This document shows, one piece after another, positions 7,677 through 16,111 of a stretch of 64,000 nucleotides of DNA (position 1 is its first letter; the number at the start of each line of letters is the position of its first letter). The notes beneath the pieces are model-generated. The model was not told the DNA's origin and made no database searches. It saw nothing but the letters and a program-made list of their open reading frames with translations. The position numbers were made by a program, and so were the translations under genes. This stretch comes from Rubrivivax sp. (GTDB taxonomy: Bacteria > Pseudomonadota > Gammaproteobacteria > Burkholderiales > Burkholderiaceae_C). Location: NCBI GenBank assembly GCA_030681795.1, contig JAUXRG010000044.1, positions 45,943 through 109,942 on the forward strand, written 5' to 3'.

Positions 7677-9539
7677 TCAGCGGGAGGCGCCCGCCTCGCG
7701 CAAGTGGCGGTATACGGTGGTGCGAGAAATGCCCAGGCTGCGTGCGGTCTGGCTCACGCTGCAGCTGCGCGCGAAGTCGCGCCGCACGACCTCGGTGGCG
7801 TTGAGTTGCAACGCCGAAGCCGGCCCGGTTGCAGCCACCGGCAGCACAGGCTCGACATCGGCCACCTCAAGCCGGCCGGCACCGCGCAGCAGGGCCCGCG
7901 TCAGCAGCGAGCGCAGCTCGCGGAAATTGCCCGGCCAGCGGTGCTGCGCCAGGCGCTCGATGGCCTGGTCGCTGATCGACGCGCGGCGGTCCAGCGCCGC
8001 CAGCACGCTGCGCACGGCGGGGGCGAAGTCGCGCCGCAGCCGCAGCGGCGGCAGGTCCACGCACACGGTGTTCAGCCGGTACAGCAGGTCAGCGCGGAAA
8101 CGGCGCGCCGCCACCTCTTCTTCCAGATCGGCATGCGTGGCGGCCAGCAACTGCACATCAACGCGGCGGCTCGTGGTGCCGCCCACCGGGCGCACGCTCT
8201 GGTCGTCCAGGAAACGCAGCAAGGCGGCCTGCAGATGCAGCGGCAGCTCGCGCACTTCGTCGAGCAGCAGCGTGCCGCCGTCGGCACTGACGATGAGGCC
8301 GATGCTGCCTTCGCGCCGGGCACCGCTGAAGGCGCCGCCGGCGTAGCCGAAGAGTTCGGCTTCGATCAGCTCGTCGGGCAGCGCGCCGCAGTTCACGGCC
8401 ACGAAGGCGCCGCTGCGGCCGCTGCAGCGGTGGGCATGGCGCGCGAGCACCTCCTTGCCGCTGCCGGTTTCGCCGCGGATCAGGATAGGCGCCTGCATGC
8501 GCACCGCCGCCTCCACCAGGGCGAAGGCTTCGGCCACGGCGGGGTCCTCGGCAACAAACTCGGGCGCCGCGGGCAGGGCCAGCCGGCGCGGCGAGAAGGC
8601 CGGCGCCGGCGCAGCCAGGCGACGCAGCGGCGGCCGGGCGATGCAGCTGGCCACAAGTGCGCTGCCCAGCGCGTCACGCAGGCGCAATTCACCCTCGCGC
8701 TGCAGGCGTGCCATCACGATCTCGAAGGACTCGCCGAACAAGGCCTCGAAGGACGTGCCGGGCGCCGCGTCCAGGCCCTGCAGCAGCTGCGACCCGCGCG
8801 CGTTCAGGGCCAGCAGCCGGCCGCCCTCGTCGAAGGCCAGCAAGCCGGCGCTGAGCGTGCCCAGGAACTCCGGCCGCGGGTGCACCGCCAGCAGCCACTG
8901 CGTGCGCATCTGGTGCTTCAGCAGGCCGTTTTCGATGTGCGTGGCAGCCATTTGCACCAGCGCCTGGGTGTGACGCTGACGCGATTCGAAGTAGCTCGAT
9001 GCGTCGAGCACGCCCACCACTTCGCCCCGTGCATCACGCACCGGCGCCGCGGTGCAGGAGACGTCGCCGAGCTGCAGGAAGTAGTGTTCGAGTCCCGTGA
9101 CGGCCGCCGCTCGCCCGGTGGCCAGCGCCGTGCCCAGGCCGTTGGTGCCGCACAGTGCCTCGCTCCAGCAGCTGCCGGCCACGATGCCGGCGTCGGAGCC
9201 GCTCATCGAAAAACGGTTGTCCGTATACAGGTCAAGGATCACGCCCTCGCGGTCGGCAAAGGCGAGCAGGAAGTTCGAGCCGGCGATTTGCCGCGACAGC
9301 GTTTCCAGCTCGGCCTGCGCCAGCCGGCGCACGACCTCGGCGCTTTCGCGGCGCCGCCGCAGCTCACCGGCTTCAACCACCGGCACCGACAGCGGCGCGG
9401 CGCTGTCCAGACCGGCCTGCATGCAGCGCACCCAGCTGTCCAGCACTTCGGGTGCGGGCAGGCCCTCGGGCGGCATGGCGATGCCGCGCGCGCTCACGGC
9501 CTGCGCGCGGGCCACCTGTGGGTCGGGGATCGGACTCAT
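7677..9539 (-). CDS. Sigma-54-dependent activator, AcoR-like (GAF, AAA+, Fis HTH)
   Basis: This 620-residue enhancer-binding protein drives sigma-54 promoters. It has an N-terminal AcoR-type segment with a GAF-like sensor (SGSDAGIVAGSCWSEALCGT, about residues 80-210). The AAA+ domain has Walker A GETGSGKE, ELFGYAGGAFSGARREG and Walker B GGTLLLDEVRELPL. A Fis-type helix-turn-helix closes it (SVSQTARSLGISRTTVYRHL). The loop that touches sigma-54 is GAFSGA, not the usual GAFTGA. The ORF runs to 10247, but ATG 9539, preceded by CAGGAGGCAGG, starts the recognisable protein. It is divergent from the PQQ dehydrogenase operon and probably controls it. The effector is unknown. Confidence 0.9.
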   Translation of the reverse strand: MSPIPDPQVARAQAVSARGIAMPPEGLPAPEVLDSWVRCMQAGLDSAAPLSVPVVEAGELRRRRESAEVVRRLAQAELETLSRQIAGSNFLLAFADREGVILDLYTDNRFSMSGSDAGIVAGSCWSEALCGTNGLGTALATGRAAAVTGLEHYFLQLGDVSCTAAPVRDARGEVVGVLDASSYFESRQRHTQALVQMAATHIENGLLKHQMRTQWLLAVHPRPEFLGTLSAGLLAFDEGGRLLALNARGSQLLQGLDAAPGTSFEALFGESFEIVMARLQREGELRLRDALGSALVASCIARPPLRRLAAPAPAFSPRRLALPAAPEFVAEDPAVAEAFALVEAAVRMQAPILIRGETGSGKEVLARHAHRCSGRSGAFVAVNCGALPDELIEAELFGYAGGAFSGARREGSIGLIVSADGGTLLLDEVRELPLHLQAALLRFLDDQSVRPVGGTTSRRVDVQLLAATHADLEEEVAARRFRADLLYRLNTVCVDLPPLRLRRDFAPAVRSVLAALDRRASISDQAIERLAQHRWPGNFRELRSLLTRALLRGAGRLEVADVEPVLPVAATGPASALQLNATEVVRRDFARSCSVSQTARSLGISRTTVYRHLREAGASR

Positions 9540-9603
9540 CCTGCCTCCTGGCGCCGGTCCACGCCGGCTTTGGGTCGCGCACGGTAGCAGGACGCAAAGC
9601 CCG

Positions 9604-9636
9604 GGACAACCGCACAGTTTCTGGACAGTTGTCCAG
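9604..9636. promoter_or_regulatory. Palindromic upstream activator site
   Basis: CTGGACAGTTGTCCAG (9621-9636) is a perfect inverted repeat of CTGGACA around GT. A further half-site GGACAAC at 9604-9610 is complementary to GTTGTCC at 9628-9634. The array is about 80-110 bp upstream of the -24/-12 promoter at 9716, the range used by sigma-54 activators, and it lies beside the activator gene. Binding by that activator is inferred. Confidence 0.6.
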
Positions 9637-9715
9637 GTCACTTGCGACAGAGCTGCACGGGCAGTGGCCGCTGCCTCCCTGGGCAGCGCGCCCGCGCTGC
9701 AGGGTGTACCCGCGG

Positions 9716-9731
9716 TGGTATGGGCATTGCA
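9716..9731 (+). promoter_or_regulatory. Sigma-54 (-24/-12) promoter of the PQQ dehydrogenase operon
   Basis: TGGTATGGGCATTGCA matches the TGGCACG-N4-TTGCA consensus with GG and GC at the exact required spacing. Transcription would start near 9742, about 50 bases before the dehydrogenase ATG at 9793. The divergent sigma-54 activator and the palindrome upstream support the call. Confidence 0.7.
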
Positions 9732-9792
9732 TTCTCTTGCCGCTGCGCCGGCCGCCGCGCGCAGTTCCCATCGACAACTCCTGGAGACGATC

Positions 9793-11067
9793 ATGCCCCT
9801 CATACCGACACAGTCTTTGCATGTGCTGGCCGCCGCGGCCCTGTTCGGCGCCATGGCGCTGCCGGCCGCCGCGCAACAGAACATCGACAAACTCAAGCAG
9901 ATGAAGGTCGCGACCACCGACCTCAACATCCCGGTGGTGCCGCAGACCGGTCGCAATGCCGATGCGATCAAGGCCAACCTCAAGCGTGTCAAGCTGCCGC
10001 CAGGTTTTGCAATCGACCTCTTCGCCGTCGTGCCCGACGCGCGCCACATGGCCGTGGCGCCCAACACCAACATGCTGTTCGTGGGCACGCGCAAGACCAG
10101 CGTCTGGGCCGTGACCGACCGCAACAGCGACGGCGTCGCCGACGAGGTCAAGTCTTTCGCGCCGAGCCTGAAGTTCACCAACCCGAACGGCGTGTGCTGG
10201 ACCAAGGATGGCTTCCTGATCGTGGCCGAGCACAACCGCATCCTCAACTTCCCGGCGGCCGAGTTTTTCTACGAAGGCCCGGACGTTGCCGTGATCGAGG
10301 TCGTGGGCCAGGGCAAACTGATCCCGCCGGAGGAAGAGTCGTACAACCACGGCTCGCGCGTGTGCAGGATCGGTCCCGACGGCATGCTGTACGTCAGCCT
10401 GGGCCAGCCGCACAACGTGCAGCCGCGCGACAAGATCAAGCTCTACAACGAGGTCGGCATCGGCGGCATGGTGCGCATGAACGCCTTCGACGGCAGCAAG
10501 CGCGAGGTCTACGCCACCGGCATCCGCAACTCGGTGGGCCATGACTTCAACCCGAAGGACGGCACGCTCTGGTTCACCGACAACCAGACCGACGGCATGG
10601 GTGACGACATCCCCCTGGGTGAGATCAACCGCATCACCAAGGCCGGCCAGTTCTTTGGCTACCCGTGGAAGCAGGGCAAGACCCGCATCACCGATCACGG
10701 CTATGACAAGGACCCGCTGCCGGCCAACATCACCGACCCGCAGGTCTACACGGTGGCGCACGCGGCCGACCTGGGCATGAGCTTCTATGTCGGCAAGATG
10801 TTCCCGGCCAAGTACCAGGGCGGCTTCTTCTCGGCCCAGCACGGCTCGTGGAACCGCACCAAGCCGGTGGGTGCCCAGGTGCTCTTCACCTCGCTGAAGG
10901 CCGACGGCAGCGCCGACAAGACCGAGGTCTTCGCCGAGGGTTGGCTGGACGAGAACGGCATCTACCGTGGCCGACCGGTCGACGTGGCGGTGATGAAGGA
11001 CGGTTCGCTGCTCATCAGCGACGACTTCGCCGGCGCGATCTACCGCGTGACCTACAGCGCGCCGTAA
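9793..11067 (+). CDS. PQQ-dependent sugar/sorbosone-type dehydrogenase
   Basis: The 424-residue precursor has a signal peptide (MPLIPTQSLHVLAAAALFGA, cut after AAA). It then has a six-bladed propeller of the soluble PQQ glucose/sorbosone dehydrogenase family (YliI-like): LPPGFAIDLFAVVPDARHMA, SYNHGSRVCRIGPDGMLYVS, YATGIRNSVGHDFNPKDGTL and FSAQHGSWNRTKPVG. Such enzymes oxidise an aldose or other alcohol in the periplasm and pass electrons to a carrier. ATG 9793 follows CTGGAGACGATC and keeps the signal peptide; the longer ORF start is not credible. It is the first gene of a sigma-54 operon with a cytochrome c and a PqqU-like receptor. The substrate cannot be read from the sequence. Confidence 0.88.
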   Translation: MPLIPTQSLHVLAAAALFGAMALPAAAQQNIDKLKQMKVATTDLNIPVVPQTGRNADAIKANLKRVKLPPGFAIDLFAVVPDARHMAVAPNTNMLFVGTRKTSVWAVTDRNSDGVADEVKSFAPSLKFTNPNGVCWTKDGFLIVAEHNRILNFPAAEFFYEGPDVAVIEVVGQGKLIPPEEESYNHGSRVCRIGPDGMLYVSLGQPHNVQPRDKIKLYNEVGIGGMVRMNAFDGSKREVYATGIRNSVGHDFNPKDGTLWFTDNQTDGMGDDIPLGEINRITKAGQFFGYPWKQGKTRITDHGYDKDPLPANITDPQVYTVAHAADLGMSFYVGKMFPAKYQGGFFSAQHGSWNRTKPVGAQVLFTSLKADGSADKTEVFAEGWLDENGIYRGRPVDVAVMKDGSLLISDDFAGAIYRVTYSAP

Positions 11068-11403
11068 GTGGCCGCGGCGACCCTGCGCGCGGCTTCGGTG
11101 CTGGCCGCGGCGGCTGCCCTTTGCGGGGCGGCCGGCCCGGCCGCTGCCCAGGACGCCGGCGCCGGCCGTGCCAAGGCGCAGGCCTGCACGGTGTGCCACG
11201 GCGCCGTGGGCCTGTCGACCGCGCCCGACGCGCCCCATCTCGCCGGCCAGCCGGCGATCTACCTGGCTGCACAGTTGCGCGCTTATCGCAGCGGCGAGCG
11301 CAAACACGAAGTGATGGCCGTGGTGGCCAAACCCCTGAGCGATGACGACATACGAAACCTGGCCGCCTGGTTCAACTCGATCCGGATCGAAGCGACGCCT
11401 TGA
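11068..11403 (+). CDS. Periplasmic monohaem cytochrome c
   Basis: The 111-residue product has a signal peptide (MAAATLRAASVLAAAAALCG, cut near AAA-QDA), one haem site CTVCHGAVGLS and the distal Met region HEVMAVVAKPLSDDDIRNLA, typical of class I cytochrome c553. It starts at GTG 11068, directly after the TAA of the dehydrogenase, so the two are translationally linked. Its likely job is to take electrons from the PQQ enzyme and feed the respiratory chain. That role rests on operon context. Confidence 0.85.
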   Translation: MAAATLRAASVLAAAAALCGAAGPAAAQDAGAGRAKAQACTVCHGAVGLSTAPDAPHLAGQPAIYLAAQLRAYRSGERKHEVMAVVAKPLSDDDIRNLAAWFNSIRIEATP

Positions 11404-13552
11404 CGGCGTCTGTCTGGCTGCGCTGGCCGCCCTGGCGCTGCCGGCCGCAGCCCAGGCGCTGCCCGCCTCGGCGCCCCCGGAGACCATCGTCGTGATCGGC
11501 AGCGGTGCCGAGCAGCGCGTATTCGACACGCCCTACGCGGTGGGCGTGGTCGACGCGGCGGCGCTGCGCAGTGCCGGGCCGATGGTCAACCTGTCCGAGG
11601 CCCTGGCCCGCGTGCCGGGCCTGGTGGTGAACCTGCGCAACAACTACGCGCAGGACCTGCAGATCAGTTCGCGCGGCTTTGGCGCCCGCGCCAGCTTCGG
11701 TGTGCGCGGCATGCGGCTGTACAGCGACGGCATCCCGGCCGCCGGGCCCGACGGCCAGGGCCAGGTCTCGCACTTCGACCTCGCTGGCGCGGAGCGCGTG
11801 GAAGTGCTGCGTGGCCCGTTCTCGGCGCTGTATGGCAATGGCTCCGGCGGCGTGATCTCGGTGCTCAGCAGCGCGCCCAAGCAACGCGCCTTCTCGGTCG
11901 GCGCGGACGCCGGCAGCGCCGGGCTGCGCCAAGTGCGCGTGGGCATCGACGCCCCTTTCGACAATGGCGTCAGCCTGCGCGCTTCGCTCAGCGGCTTTCT
12001 GGTCGATGGTTTCCGACCGCAGAGCGAAGCGCGGCGCACGCTGGGCAACGTGCGCCTGGGCTACGAGGGCGAGCGCGACCGCGTCGTCGCGGTGCTCAAT
12101 ACGCTCGACGCGCCGGCGCAGGACCCGCTGGGCCTGACGCGCGCACAGTTCGAGGCCGACCCCGACCAGACCACGCCGCAGGCCAAGCAGTTCGACACGC
12201 GCAAGAACACCCGGCAGAGCCAGGCCGGCGCCCACTGGCGCCACCGCTACGCCGACGCCGGCGCCTTGCGCGAGAGCCAACTCACCGTCTACCAGGGCCA
12301 GCGCTCGGTGACGCAATGGCAGGCGATCCCGGTCGCCACCCAGCTCAACCCCGTCGACCCGGCGCTCAGCGAACGCCAGCCCGGCGGCGTCATCGACTTC
12401 GACCGCGAATACCGGGGTGTGGACGCGCGCTTGGTCTGGCGCTGGGCGCTGGGCGCCGAGCGCAGCGCGCAGCTGGTGGCGGGTGCCGCCTACGACGACA
12501 GCCGCGAGGACAGGCGCGGCTTTGAGAACTTCGTCGGCAGCGGCGCCACGCAGGTGTTGGGCGTGACCGGCCGGCTGCGCCGCGACGAGCGCAACCGTGT
12601 CGAGGCGAAGAGTGCTTACGCGCAGGGCGAGTTCCAGCTCACCCCCCGTTGGGCGGCCACGCTGGGCGTGCGCAGCGGCCGTGTCGACTTCCGCTCGGTC
12701 GACCGCTACATCGTCGGCGGCAACCTCGATGATTCCGGCGCCCTGGCCTACCGCTACACCAACCCCGTGGCCGCCGTGCAGTGGCGCGCCAGCGACGAGC
12801 TCAAGGTCTACCTGAGTGCAGGCCGCGGCTTCGAGTCGCCGACCTTCAACGAGCTGGCCTACCGGCCCGACGGCAGCGCCGGCTTCAACACCGAACTCAA
12901 GGGGCAGCGCAGCACGCAGGTTGAGCTGGGTGCCAAGTGGCGCGCTGCGGCGCTGGGCCTGGCCCTCGATGCGGCCGTGTTCGACGCCCGCACCGACGAC
13001 GAGATCGGCGTCGCCACCAACCGGGGCGGCCGCGCGACCTTCCGCAATGTCGACCGCACGCAGCGCCGCGGCGCCGAGATCGACCTGCGCTGGCGCATCG
13101 CCGACGCCTGGCGCGCGCAACTCGCCGCCACCTGGCTGTCGGCGACCTATGCCAACGGCTTTTTCGTCTGCCGCGCCGTGCCCTGCCTGGTGCCGGATCT
13201 GCCGGTGCCGGCCGGCAACCGCATCGCCGGCACGGTGGCGCGCAGCGCCTACGTCGAAGGCGTGTGGGCGCCGGGCGCAGCCGAATTCGGCATCGAAGCA
13301 CGCGCCCAGGGTCGGCAACCGGTGAACGAGACCCACAGCGATTTCGCCAGCGGCTACGGCCTGCTCGCGCTGCGCGCGCTGTGGCGCCTGGACCTCGGCC
13401 CGGGAACACTTGAGCTGCTGGGCCGCGCCGACAACCTGGCCGACCGCCGCGTCGCCGGCAGCGTCATCGTCAACGAGGCCAACCAGCGCTTCTTCGAGCC
13501 GGCGGCGGGGCGCAACTTCCTGCTCAGCGCGCGCTGGAGCCAGCCCTTTTAG
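11342..13552 (+). CDS. pqqU: TonB-dependent receptor, YncD/PqqU-like (PQQ uptake)
   Basis: This outer-membrane beta-barrel has a TonB box region (PPETIVVIGSG), a plug (VNLSEALARVPGLVV, NYAQDLQISSRGFGARASFG, PDGQGQVSHFDLAGAERVEV) and a barrel ending GSVIVNEANQRFFEPAAGRN. These stretches match E. coli YncD, now named PqqU, almost residue for residue as I recall it, including the QFDTRKN and GRGFESPTFNELAYRPDG regions. PqqU takes up pyrroloquinoline quinone with high affinity. Its place in an operon with a PQQ enzyme fits. The start is awkward: ATG 11342 overlaps the cytochrome gene by 62 bp and gives a long n-region (GSKRR) before the signal core LDGVCLAALAALALPAAAQA. No better start codon exists. 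Confidence 0.86.
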   Translation: MTTYETWPPGSTRSGSKRRLDGVCLAALAALALPAAAQALPASAPPETIVVIGSGAEQRVFDTPYAVGVVDAAALRSAGPMVNLSEALARVPGLVVNLRNNYAQDLQISSRGFGARASFGVRGMRLYSDGIPAAGPDGQGQVSHFDLAGAERVEVLRGPFSALYGNGSGGVISVLSSAPKQRAFSVGADAGSAGLRQVRVGIDAPFDNGVSLRASLSGFLVDGFRPQSEARRTLGNVRLGYEGERDRVVAVLNTLDAPAQDPLGLTRAQFEADPDQTTPQAKQFDTRKNTRQSQAGAHWRHRYADAGALRESQLTVYQGQRSVTQWQAIPVATQLNPVDPALSERQPGGVIDFDREYRGVDARLVWRWALGAERSAQLVAGAAYDDSREDRRGFENFVGSGATQVLGVTGRLRRDERNRVEAKSAYAQGEFQLTPRWAATLGVRSGRVDFRSVDRYIVGGNLDDSGALAYRYTNPVAAVQWRASDELKVYLSAGRGFESPTFNELAYRPDGSAGFNTELKGQRSTQVELGAKWRAAALGLALDAAVFDARTDDEIGVATNRGGRATFRNVDRTQRRGAEIDLRWRIADAWRAQLAATWLSATYANGFFVCRAVPCLVPDLPVPAGNRIAGTVARSAYVEGVWAPGAAEFGIEARAQGRQPVNETHSDFASGYGLLALRALWRLDLGPGTLELLGRADNLADRRVAGSVIVNEANQRFFEPAAGRNFLLSARWSQPF

Positions 13553-13569
13553 CTTTCAGCGCCCGGGCC

Positions 13570-13608
13570 CGCGACCCAGCCCTGTTCCACGATCCACGAC
13601 GGGTCGCG
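13570..13608. terminator. Inverted repeat between convergent genes
   Basis: CGCGACCC and GGGTCGCG form an 8-bp perfect stem with a 23-base loop in the 78 bp between the convergent receptor and amidase genes. No T-run follows, so a bidirectional terminator is possible but weakly supported. Confidence 0.3.
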
Positions 13609-13630
13609 CTGGCGGGGCGGCCGGCTGGCT

Positions 13631-14965
13631 TCACGGCTTGCCCTGAACCGGAATCCAGGCGGGGAAGGGCAGGCGTTCTTCGCACCAACGGGCGGCCGAC
13701 AGCACCCGGTCGTCCTGTCCCTCGGCCCCGACAAGCTGCAAACCCAGCGGCAACCCGCAGGGTCCCAAGCCGGTCGGAAGGGTGAGCGCCGGCACACCGC
13801 ACAGGCTCCAGATGGAGCAAAAGGCAGCGTTGCCGGTCTGTTCCAGGGTGGCCGGCGCCTCACCCGTCGTGGGCAGCGTGATGAGGGCGTCGTATCGCGA
13901 AAGAAACCGGCGCAACTCATCCCGAAGTCGCTGACGCAATGCAAGGGCCTGCTGATAGGCCACGGCGCCGACTCTCGTTCCGTCGGCGATGAAGTCCCGC
14001 AAGGTGGCGCTCAAGAGCCGGGCCTGGTTGAGTGCCAGGGTTTCCAGATTGAATGCGGCCTCGGCGAGCATGACCGTTCTGATGGCCCCATGAGCGAGGC
14101 TGAAGAGATCCGGCAATTCGCGCTCTTCGACTTCGGCGCCACCGGCTCGCAATATTTCTATCGTGCGAGCGAAGTTCTGTTTGGCGTATTCCTGCGCTTG
14201 TTCCCAGACGGGCGTCTTGACGGCGACAAGAACCGGCGGCTTGCCACGCTCAACGAGGGTCGGTGAGATGCTTCCGCCCTCGGGCGACAGGGCCGCTGCG
14301 AACCAGGCGGCGTCTTTGGTATGGCGCGTGAAGACCCCCGGTTGATCCAGCGTGTGGCTGAACGTCAACGCCCCTTCGATGGGGATGATCCCCTGGGTGG
14401 GTTTGAACCCGACCACGCCGCAAAACGCGGCCGGGCGTATGACCGAGCCGTTGGTCTGTGTGCCCAGGGCTGCCGGGACGAACCCCGCTGCGACCGCCGC
14501 CGCCGATCCACTGGAAGAACCTCCCGGCGTATGCAGGCGGTTCCAGGGGTTGCGGGTCTTGCCGGGGGAAATGAAGGCGCATTCCGTGGTGACTGTCTTG
14601 CCCATCACGTAGGCCCCCTGCCCACGGAGCCTGTCGATGACCCGGGCCGAACGGTCCGGAATATTCCCGGCGAAGGCCGCAGAGCCCATTTCCGTGGGCA
14701 CACCGGCGGTGGCGTAGATATCCTTCACCCCGACGGGAATTCCGAGCAGCGGGCCGCAGGCCTCTCCCGACTCGAGGCGCTGGTCGCAAAGGCGGGCCTC
14801 CCGCAGAGCCACCGCCGGATCGAGCCAGGCCCAGGCCTGGATGTCGCCGTCGTGCGCGGCAATCCTCTCGAGCAGGGCCCGTGCGTACTGCTCGGCGGTG
14901 AAGCGCCGGCCTTGGATCCCCTTGGTGGCGGCTATCAGACCCAGGGCATGCAGCGGTTCAGCCAC
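13631..14965 (-). CDS. Amidase of the amidase-signature family
   Basis: The 444-residue cytosolic protein has the Ser-cisSer-Lys triad of amidase-signature enzymes. The Lys is in GIPVGVKDIYATAGVPTEMG, the Ser-rich loop is HTPGGSSSGSAAAVAAGFVP and the nucleophile region is TQTNGSVIRPAAFCGVVGFK. Family members hydrolyse amides, ureas or aryl-acylamides, and some are GatA-like; the substrate is not predictable here. It is shorter than GatA (about 480-490) and has no gatB or gatC partner, so it is not the tRNA amidotransferase. Its ATG lies inside the end of the upstream dehydrogenase gene (8-bp overlap), so the two are co-translated. Confidence 0.88.
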   Translation of the reverse strand: MAEPLHALGLIAATKGIQGRRFTAEQYARALLERIAAHDGDIQAWAWLDPAVALREARLCDQRLESGEACGPLLGIPVGVKDIYATAGVPTEMGSAAFAGNIPDRSARVIDRLRGQGAYVMGKTVTTECAFISPGKTRNPWNRLHTPGGSSSGSAAAVAAGFVPAALGTQTNGSVIRPAAFCGVVGFKPTQGIIPIEGALTFSHTLDQPGVFTRHTKDAAWFAAALSPEGGSISPTLVERGKPPVLVAVKTPVWEQAQEYAKQNFARTIEILRAGGAEVEERELPDLFSLAHGAIRTVMLAEAAFNLETLALNQARLLSATLRDFIADGTRVGAVAYQQALALRQRLRDELRRFLSRYDALITLPTTGEAPATLEQTGNAAFCSIWSLCGVPALTLPTGLGPCGLPLGLQLVGAEGQDDRVLSAARWCEERLPFPAWIPVQGKP

Positions 14966-15935
14966 GGTTCACGCCAGGATTCAGCAGGTCGGGTGGCTGC
15001 CCGGTGGTCAGCGCAGCGACGAGGTTTTCCGCGGCCTTCATCGCCATCTTGAACCGGGTATTCCTGGAGGCACTGGCGATATGGGGCGAGAGCACCACGT
15101 TGGCCAGTTCCTTGAATCCAGGATGAAGCGCGGGTTCGCGTTCGAAGACATCGAGCCCGGCGCCGGCAATGACGCCCGATCGCAGCGCCTCGACCAGGGC
15201 GTCGTCATCGACCACCCCGCCGCGGGCGGTATTGATGAGGATGGCGGATTTCTTCATCAGCGAGATCTCTTGCGCGCCCATCAGGTGGTGGGTCTGCGGG
15301 CTGTAGGGCACATGCAGGCTGACGATGTCCGACTTGCCCAGGAGTTCTTCCCTGGACACGAATCGCGCCCGGCAGGCGGATTCGATCTCGGGAGCAACGC
15401 GGCTCTGGTCGTGGTACAGAACCTCCATGTCGAAACCGAGCGCCCGCCGCGCCACGGCCTGGCCGATTCTTCCCATGCCCATGATGCCCAGCGTCGCATG
15501 GTGGACGTCGAGTCCGAGCAGCTGTTTGAGCTCCCACTTCTTCCATTTCCCGTCGCGCAGGTAGCGCTCGGCTTCGGTGAGGCGGCGGGCGGTGGCGAGG
15601 ATCAAGGTCCAGGCGAAATCGGCGGTCGTATCGTCCAGCACGCCGGGCGTATTGGTCGCCATGACACCGTGGGCGTTGCAGGCCGCGAGATCGATATTGT
15701 TGTAGCCCACGGCGATATTGCAGACCGCCCGCAAATGGGCGCAGCGGCTCAGGAGCGCTTCGTCGATGCGTTCGGTGAGGGCGACCATGGCGCCCTCCTT
15801 GTCGGAAAGAGCGCTGGCCAGCTCTTCGGCAGTGAGCACCGCATCCGCCTGGTTGGAATGGACTTCGAAATGAGTCGCGAGAAAGTCCAGCACTTCTTCG
15901 AAGATCTCCCGCGAGACAAATATTTTCTTGTTCAT
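14958..15935 (-). CDS. D-2-hydroxyacid dehydrogenase (glyoxylate/hydroxypyruvate reductase type)
   Basis: This 325-residue NAD(P)-dependent enzyme interconverts 2-keto acids and D-2-hydroxy acids. The Rossmann motif GIMGMGRIGQAVARRALGFD is central. The catalytic Arg is in INTARGGVVDDDALVEAL, the Glu in AGAGLDVFEREPAL and the His in VVLSPHIASASRNTRF. It resembles GhrB/TkrA. The start at ATG 15935 follows AAAGAGGAAG and gives MNKKIFVSREIFEEVLDFLA; the longer ORF start lacks support. It overlaps the amidase by 8 bp, which suggests the pair converts an amide to an acid that is then reduced or oxidised. This pathway is inference. Confidence 0.9.
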   Translation of the reverse strand: MNKKIFVSREIFEEVLDFLATHFEVHSNQADAVLTAEELASALSDKEGAMVALTERIDEALLSRCAHLRAVCNIAVGYNNIDLAACNAHGVMATNTPGVLDDTTADFAWTLILATARRLTEAERYLRDGKWKKWELKQLLGLDVHHATLGIMGMGRIGQAVARRALGFDMEVLYHDQSRVAPEIESACRARFVSREELLGKSDIVSLHVPYSPQTHHLMGAQEISLMKKSAILINTARGGVVDDDALVEALRSGVIAGAGLDVFEREPALHPGFKELANVVLSPHIASASRNTRFKMAMKAAENLVAALTTGQPPDLLNPGVNRG

Positions 15936-16111
15936 GCCTTCTTCCTCTTTCGGTGGTGGCGAAATCAAGTGATGGACCCTGCAGGGGCGCGCACCAGGAT
16001 CTTGCCACGCGAGCCGCTGGGGCCAAGGCACCCGGCCCGGCCGATCGTCGGCTGTGTGGTTCGGTCGGGAACCGGCGCCCTGTGTCTCGTGCGGGCTTAC
16101 AGTCGGCGCCC

